DNA of 10,398 bases from Phycisphaerales bacterium (GTDB lineage: Bacteria; Planctomycetota; Phycisphaerae; UBA1845; Fen-1342). The DNA is taken from contig JALHJL010000086.1 in NCBI GenBank assembly GCA_022839625.1, positions 1 through 10,398 on the forward strand. The letters are read 5' to 3'. Positions 6,574-10,398 of this stretch are shown here, piece by piece. Position numbers and translations under genes: made by a program. The notes under the pieces were generated by a model, which was not told where the DNA came from, ran no database searches, and was given only the letters and a program-made list of their open reading frames with translations. Position 1 is the stretch's first letter; every line of letters starts with the position of its first letter.

Positions 6574-6811
6574 CCGCACGATGACTGCCTGGCCTCCTTC
6601 GGGCGCCGAGCGCCGCCGGCGGCCACGACGTGGTTGTCTGGCTGCGGTCGGCGACGCCCGGTCCGATTACGCCGGCGGCTTCGATCTGCGGATCGTCTGC
6701 GGCGAGGAATCCCCTGAGTCACGCCAGCGCTGGGAGCAGCGGAGCGAAGCGCTCGCCGCCTGGCTGCTGAGCCGGTGGCGCGAGCAGCACGGGCAGGAGG
6801 GACGGAATTGA
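6563..6811 (+). CDS. 82-residue conserved-looking hypothetical protein
   Basis: The GTG start overlaps the HTH gene by 11 bases; ATG 6581 would give 76 residues. The N-terminal ~30 residues are basic (ERRRRPRRG). The C-terminal half is a helical, charged stretch: FDLRIVCGEESPESRQRW, EQRSEALAAWLLSRWREQH. I do not recognise a named domain. The TGA stop overlaps the TTG start of the following ATPase as TTGA, so the gene is translationally coupled on both sides and belongs to a three-gene unit of HTH protein, this protein and RepA-like ATPase. A small accessory or loader protein for the ATPase is a reasonable guess from this placement only. The gene is probably real because both junctions have the signals expected of overlapping genes. 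Confidence 0.6.
   Translation: MPGDRTMTAWPPSGAERRRRPRRGCLAAVGDARSDYAGGFDLRIVCGEESPESRQRWEQRSEALAAWLLSRWREQHGQEGRN
6795..6800 (+). promoter_or_regulatory. Shine-Dalgarno AGGAGG deciding the TTG start at 6808
   Basis: A full AGGAGG lies seven bases before TTG 6808, whereas GTG 6775 (11 codons earlier, same frame) has no such site. The TTG overlaps the preceding stop codon as TTGA. Confidence 0.7.
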
Positions 6812-8208
6812 CGGCCATCGAAGCGGTCACGGTGCCCGAGGAGCAGCGCTTCGCCGACTGTCTCTGCGCGCTGTTCCGGCTGAAACTGAACGACCAGTTC
6901 GGCGGCCGGCTGCGGCTGGGCCTCGCCTGCCAGCGGTGCGTGGAGCACGACCTCAGCGACGAGCAGGCCGTCGAGTGCATCTTCGCCTACTGCAAGTTCC
7001 GGCCGTTCCCCGGCGGCGTCTCCGACGACGAGATCATCAGCCGGCTGCGCGCGGCCGAGAACGGCTCCCGTCGTGGTGCGGCCTACGCCGAGCAGGCCGA
7101 CGCTGCGCCGCCGGTCGTGCTGCCGCAGTACCTCACGGTGGAGGAACTCATGGCCACCTATCCGGGCCTGCGCGAACCGGTGATCGAGGGGCTACTCCGC
7201 GAAGGCGAGACGATGAACGTCATCGCCACGCAGAAAACGGGCAAGAGCTGGCTGGTGACGGACCTCGCCATCGCGGTCGCCACGGGCCGGCCATGGCTGG
7301 GCCGGTTCCCAACACGGCGCGGGAACGTGCTCGTCCTCGACAACGAGCTGCACGGCGAGACCATCTCCGACCGTATCCCGAAGGTTGCTCGGGCGCGCGG
7401 CATCGCCCCGGCCGAGTTCAACGGGCACGTGTGTGTCGAGAACCTGCGCGGCCGGCTGGTGGACCTGATCCGGCTGCGAACGTACTTCCGCGCCATCCAG
7501 CCGGGCCTGTTCAAGGTCGTGATTTTGGATGCGTTCTATCGGTTTGTTCCGCCGGACACGGACGAGAACGACAACGGCACGATGGCCCGGCTCTACAACT
7601 ACATCGACAGCTACGCCCTCGATCTGCGGTGTTCGTTCGTGCTGGTGCATCACACGACGAAGGGCAGCCAGTCGAACAAGTCCGTTACCGACGTTGGCGC
7701 CGGGGCGGGCGCGCAGAGCCGCGCGGCGGACACGCACTTGATCCTCCGTGCCCATGAGGAACCGAAGGCGGTCGTTCTGGACGCCGCGATTCGCTCCTGG
7801 CCGCCCATCGAGCCGGTCTGCCTGCGCCGCGAATGCTACGTCTGGGACCTCGCGCCGGACCTCGATCCGGCGCTGCTGAAGTCCGACCGTCCTGCGCGCC
7901 GCAGGAAAGCCGAGCCGGAAGAGGAGCCGGGCAAACTGGCCGAGCCGCCCTGGGACGCGGCCCGGTTCGTCCGCGAGTTCATCCGGCCGGAAGCCAGGAC
8001 GCGGGCGGCTGTCATTGAGGATGCCATCCGCGCCGGGTTGTCGGAGCGCCGCGCCGAGCGGCTGCTGCTGCGGGCCGAAGACATGGGGCTGGCGTACCGG
8101 TGGAAGTTCGACAGCAACGCGCCCGTGAAGTATGCGACCGTATCGCAGCCTCTGATGGACGTTGGCATGACCCCGAAACGGACGAAGAAGCGGAAGCGAA
8201 AGAAGTGA
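6808..8208 (+). CDS. RepA-like AAA_25 ATPase (replicative helicase-type)
   Basis: A 466-residue RecA-fold ATPase of the RepA/AAA_25 group, which includes hexameric helicases of plasmids and prophages. An N-terminal helical region with cysteines (1-70) is followed by the ATPase core. ATQKTGKS (140-147) takes the Walker A position but has Ala where the first Gly of GxxxxGKS is expected; GKS itself is kept. The segment VLDNELHGETISDRIPKV is typical of this family. VVILD (237-241) is Walker B, and FVLVHHTTKG contains His281-His282. SVTDVGAGAGAQSRAADTHL is the late core motif. Residues ~355-385 are a charged linker, 390-450 look like a winged helix, and the end is strongly basic (KRTKKRKRKK), apt for DNA contact. 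It ends upstream of two strong hairpins. A role in element replication is likely. Confidence 0.85.
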   Translation: MTAIEAVTVPEEQRFADCLCALFRLKLNDQFGGRLRLGLACQRCVEHDLSDEQAVECIFAYCKFRPFPGGVSDDEIISRLRAAENGSRRGAAYAEQADAAPPVVLPQYLTVEELMATYPGLREPVIEGLLREGETMNVIATQKTGKSWLVTDLAIAVATGRPWLGRFPTRRGNVLVLDNELHGETISDRIPKVARARGIAPAEFNGHVCVENLRGRLVDLIRLRTYFRAIQPGLFKVVILDAFYRFVPPDTDENDNGTMARLYNYIDSYALDLRCSFVLVHHTTKGSQSNKSVTDVGAGAGAQSRAADTHLILRAHEEPKAVVLDAAIRSWPPIEPVCLRRECYVWDLAPDLDPALLKSDRPARRRKAEPEEEPGKLAEPPWDAARFVREFIRPEARTRAAVIEDAIRAGLSERRAERLLLRAEDMGLAYRWKFDSNAPVKYATVSQPLMDVGMTPKRTKKRKRKK

Positions 8209-8209
8209 C

Positions 8210-8265
8210 TGCGCGCCTGCGCGCGCACCCCCCATACCCCCCTGAGGTGCGGAAGCACCTCAGGG
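8210..8265 (+). terminator. Two consecutive hairpins after the RepA-like gene
   Basis: Hairpin one: TGCGCGC (8210-8216) pairs with GCGCGCA (8221-8227) around CTGC, starting one base after the stop-codon end. Hairpin two: CCCTGAGGTGC (8240-8250) pairs perfectly over 11 bases with GCACCTCAGGG (8255-8265) around the GNRA-type loop GGAA. A terminator of the HTH-RepA unit is the simplest reading, but no T-run follows; instead GT-rich sequence follows (GGGGTGTGTGCGGGTGTGGG). A stable RNA 3' end or a protein-binding hairpin is the alternative. Confidence 0.55.
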
Positions 8266-8417
8266 CTGGGGTGTGTGCGGGTGTGGGAGCGCAAGGAAGG
8301 ACGGCATGGCGAGAAGCTGGAAAGGTGCGAAGGTGAGGCCGACCATGGCTGGCCAGTGGCCTGCCGCTACGAGCTGGCCGGCCGGTCAAGGCGGCGATGT
8401 ACGCAAGGAATCACGAC

Positions 8418-8861
8418 ATGGATGCGATCGACCTGATGGACACGGAGGATGCGGGCACGGAAGCCCGTCAGAAGCTCCAAACTCCCCGCGCAATCGAGGA
8501 CTTTGGCGCGCCAGAGCGACGCTGCAAGCTCGACCCGACCCGAAGGCCGGCGGTTGCGAAGAAGCTCGCCGCAATGCCTGCGGTGTATCAGGCCGGCTAC
8601 CTGAGGGCGCTGGGCGGCCGTTCGCCCAAGGCGGCGATCAAGGCGTTCTGTCTGGAATGCGTCGGCTGGCAACGGGCCGAAGTCGCCACCTGCACCGCTC
8701 TGGCCTGCCCGTTGTGGAGCTACCGGCCGTTCAGGCGCGCGGTCGCGACGGAGCGACGGACATGCCCGCCGGGCCTCTGCGCGGCCCGCGGTGGAACGCG
8801 GCGCGGCTCGACGCTCGGCAAGACGTCGGCGGCCGGCCGCATCGGCAAGGAAACTGGGTGA
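8418..8861 (+). CDS. Four-cysteine (probable zinc-binding) phage/element protein
   Basis: A 147-residue protein of a kind often found in phages and elements, function unknown. ATG 8418 has AAGGA eight bases upstream; ATG 8397 in the same frame lacks one. Residues 1-50 are charged and variable. From about 55 the sequence reads AVYQAGYLRALGGRSPKAAIKA and then the conserved core CLECVGWQRAEVATC, ALACPLWSYRPFR. Cysteines 78, 81, 92 and 97 form a CxxC...CxxxxC pattern that could hold one zinc ion. The last 40 residues are Arg/Gly-rich, with two more cysteines. It follows the hairpins at 8210-8265 and converges with the nuclease gene, 19 bases away. The core motif is convincing, so the frame is secure; the role is not known. 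Confidence 0.72.
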   Translation: MDAIDLMDTEDAGTEARQKLQTPRAIEDFGAPERRCKLDPTRRPAVAKKLAAMPAVYQAGYLRALGGRSPKAAIKAFCLECVGWQRAEVATCTALACPLWSYRPFRRAVATERRTCPPGLCAARGGTRRGSTLGKTSAAGRIGKETG

Positions 8862-8880
8862 GGGCGTGACCAGCGGGCAA

Positions 8881-9747
8881 TCAGCTCAGACTGCCGCGAT
8901 AGGCCTTTTCCAGCAGGCCTTTCAGCAGGTCCTCGTTGCGTTCCACTTCCTGCTTTGTCAGCCGAATGCGAAATCTCCCCCACCTGGCATCGTAGTCCAT
9001 CAAGTCGAGCCCGGCCTTATCCAGTTGCTCCCGCACCTCGTCGGACTGGTCAAGGCGGATTTCGAGCCTGAGGTAGTTCTTCTTGGCCCGGAAGATGGCG
9101 AAGTTGTTGGGGTGGCCGCCCTTGGCCAATCCGATGTAGAACTTGTTGTACTTCAATTCAAGAGCCGGATCGAACGCCTTGATGATCTTGAGAAGATGGT
9201 CGGCGATGGCGACGGTGGCCTTTGTGCCGCGTCCTTCCCAGTACGAGCGGTCTGTCGGCTCCTGCTCTTCGTCCTCATCCACCAGACCCAAGGACAGTTC
9301 GCTCAGGACCGTGGTGAAGACCAACGTGGTCTGCTGCCCGACGCGCAGAGCGTTCAACTGAATCGCAATGATCGGGATGGTGCCATTGAACAGGCCGATG
9401 ACGTTCAGGAAGCGCGCGGTGATGTCCTCAGCGACGATGACAGCGCAGTGGTCATACTGCGGATACCGCTTCCTCTCAATGTCCCAGTACTCCAGCGTGC
9501 GGATGATATGGCTTTCGTCGGTCTTGCCGAGCTGCACCTCGACCTCGTAGCGGCGATTCGATTCAGGGTCTTGCAGCAGAAGGTCGAGCCGACCGGCGTG
9601 AGGCTGGGACCGCTCCCTGTCTCTCAGGACCAGGTCGCCGAGGCCAAGTATGGAAGGATCGGCGGCAATCTGCTCTTGCACCCACTTCTCGTTGAGCGTC
9701 GGGTGATCCCGCAGCCAGAGCTTCTCAGCTTTCACGAAGTCGGTCAT
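8881..9747 (-). CDS. Predicted PD-(D/E)XK nuclease-like protein, low-GC cargo gene
   Basis: A 288-residue soluble protein. The N-terminal half looks like a PD-(D/E)XK nuclease: KWVQEQIAADPSILG (21-35) is the helix with Glu25, GRLDLLL (52-58) carries Asp55, and YEVEVQLGK (67-75) carries Glu68 and Glu70, with Gln72 where Lys is usual in the (D/E)xK triad. TDESHIIRTLEYWDIER follows. The C-terminal ~110 residues (AIADHLLKIIKAFDPALELKYNKFYIGL and later) resemble a DUF5655-type domain. The loss of the Lys suggests altered or no cleavage, though variants of this fold can shift residues. Its GC is visibly lower than its neighbours (28 of 60 at 9121-9180 against 46 of 60 at 8041-8100), and it sits beside the recombinase. 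It was probably acquired separately. The start ATG 9747 has only a weak GGAAG upstream. Confidence 0.7.
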   Translation of the reverse strand: MTDFVKAEKLWLRDHPTLNEKWVQEQIAADPSILGLGDLVLRDRERSQPHAGRLDLLLQDPESNRRYEVEVQLGKTDESHIIRTLEYWDIERKRYPQYDHCAVIVAEDITARFLNVIGLFNGTIPIIAIQLNALRVGQQTTLVFTTVLSELSLGLVDEDEEQEPTDRSYWEGRGTKATVAIADHLLKIIKAFDPALELKYNKFYIGLAKGGHPNNFAIFRAKKNYLRLEIRLDQSDEVREQLDKAGLDLMDYDARWGRFRIRLTKQEVERNEDLLKGLLEKAYRGSLS

Positions 9748-10116
9748 GGTCTTCCGTCCCGCGATATTCGAGCGCGATCACTGCCTGAGCCTACTACCGG
9801 GTCTGCCAGGGCACAAGCCGCCCGTCGCGGTGGCGTCTGCGGGTCCTTCCGCCGGTCCGTCGGAAAAGAACCGCCGCGAGAACGGCACCGGAGCAGGTTT
9901 GTTTCGTTCGGCAGCGCGCGCACGGCCGACGATGCCTCCTGCCCGGCGCGGCGCTGCCCCTGGCTGGCCGGCCGGCAGCCGTCGGGCATCGATCCGCGCG
10001 GTTTTCAGGCGGGAAGCAGCCCGCCGATGCTTGACACGCCGGCCTGCGTGACCGCAAGGTGAGCATAAGACGCGATGAGACAGGAACTTGCGACAGCGCG
10101 ACCGGAGGCGACGGCA
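9748..10116. other. 369-base gap between the nuclease and the recombinase
   Basis: No convincing gene on either strand; the short frames here are Arg/Ala/Pro-rich. Visible structures are a dyad GGCTG...CAGCC (9962-9980), a hairpin GGCGGG (10008-10013) with CCCGCC (10020-10025), and a perfect TTGACA (10031-10036) on the plus strand. No matching -10 box lies 16-18 bases after it; CATAAG at 10064-10069 is too far. The gap could hold the recombinase promoter and, since serine integrases usually sit next to their attachment site, an att core. I cannot point to one. Confidence 0.45.
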
Positions 10117-10398
10117 ATGAGCGCGATGGCCACGCCGGCGGTGGCCTACCTTCGCCGGTCCACCGACAAACAGGAGCAGAGCATCGCCGACCAGCGGAGC
10201 GAGATCGAGCGGTACGCCCGCGAGCGGGGCTTCCGCATCGTCCGCGAGTACACCGACGACGCCATCAGCGGCACCTCGGCCGACCAGCGGCCCGGCTTCC
10301 AGAAGATGATCGCCGACGCCCCGGCCGGCGGCTTCAAGGCGGTGATCGTCTGGAACTCCGACCGCTTCAGCCGCGGCGACGTGACCGAGACGGAGCAT
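10117..10398 (+). CDS. Serine recombinase (site-specific integrase), N-terminal fragment
   Basis: The first 94 codons of a resolvase/invertase-type serine recombinase, cut by the window end. ATG 10117 has GGAGG eight bases upstream; an in-frame ATG at 10075 lacks a site. AYLRRSTDKQEQS carries the catalytic Ser15, expected to attack the DNA phosphodiester and form a phosphoserine link. DDAISGT and then VIVWNSDRFSRGD (~78-90) hold the arginines of the active site. The spacing and the motif DQRPGF suggest the large serine recombinase group used by phages and integrative elements, but the C-terminal domains that prove it lie outside. Its role is integration and excision of the element. The call is firm at superfamily level; membership of the large subgroup is inferred. 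Confidence 0.9.
   Translation, partial: MSAMATPAVAYLRRSTDKQEQSIADQRSEIERYARERGFRIVREYTDDAISGTSADQRPGFQKMIADAPAGGFKAVIVWNSDRFSRGDVTETEH

Noticed and set aside
6313..6579. 88-codon minus-strand frame opposite the HTH gene
   Set aside because: The plus strand has a clear helix-turn-helix and wing; this frame shows none.
8387..8638. 12-base direct repeat CAAGGCGGCGAT at 8387-8398 and 8627-8638
   Set aside because: A single pair of short GC-rich words within 250 bases is expected by chance in this composition.
8306..8869. Frame starting at ATG 8306 with an AAGGAAGG site upstream
   Set aside because: The ribosome site is attractive, but the frame runs through the four-cysteine gene out of register and has no recognisable motif. 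A short peptide ending early is not possible because no stop occurs soon after.
9744..9989. 81-codon minus-strand frame whose TGA overlaps the nuclease ATG
   Set aside because: The overlap resembles coupling, but the product is Arg/Ser/Pro-rich with no motif and is typical of non-coding GC-rich DNA.
9778..10398. 206-codon minus-strand frame opposite the recombinase
   Set aside because: Antisense of a firmly recognised serine recombinase and of the gene-free gap.
1..10398. CRISPR array, tRNA, rRNA or insertion sequence
   Set aside because: No regularly spaced repeats, no tRNA or rRNA signature and no transposase were seen on reading both strands.

Overview
This is a high-GC bacterial window with GTG and TTG starts beside ATG, and with the gene content of an integrative mobile element or prophage. 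A HARE-HTH protein and small helix-turn-helix and four-cysteine proteins of a type I associate with Planctomycetes-like metagenomic elements suggest such a host. That assignment is an inference; no rRNA or other marker is present. No virion structural genes and no conjugation genes are visible.

Layout. (1) Bases 1-3579, plus strand: a replication and modification block. It holds the C-terminal end of a RecD-like SF1 helicase, a large NrS-1-type primase-polymerase with a helicase-like C-terminal half, and a beta-type DNA methyltransferase. The last two are joined abnormally. The primase-polymerase loses recognisable homology near 2605, and the methyltransferase begins there in another frame, without its usual ParB-like N-terminal half. 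(2) Bases 3580-6231, minus strand: a Fic protein with its own control region (TTGACA box, exactly centred dyad), preceded by a tight three-gene operon of a HARE-HTH protein, a winged-helix-like protein and a small CxxC protein. (3) Bases 6232-6357: a divergent intergenic region with two hairpins. (4) Bases 6358-8861, plus strand: a small excisionase-like HTH protein, an 82-residue protein, a RepA-like AAA_25 ATPase (all overlapping), then two strong hairpins and a small four-cysteine protein. (5) Bases 8881-9747, minus strand: a predicted PD-(D/E)XK nuclease of clearly lower GC, probably cargo. (6) Bases 9748-10116: a 369-base gap leading to a serine recombinase cut by the window end.

Read together, the serine recombinase and the HTH protein would move the element. 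The helicase, primase-polymerase and RepA-like ATPase would replicate or maintain it. The methyltransferase, HARE-HTH protein, Fic protein and nuclease look like modification, signalling or defence functions. The observations most worth checking are the primase-polymerase/methyltransferase junction, the symmetric control region upstream of fic, and the low-GC nuclease beside the recombinase.
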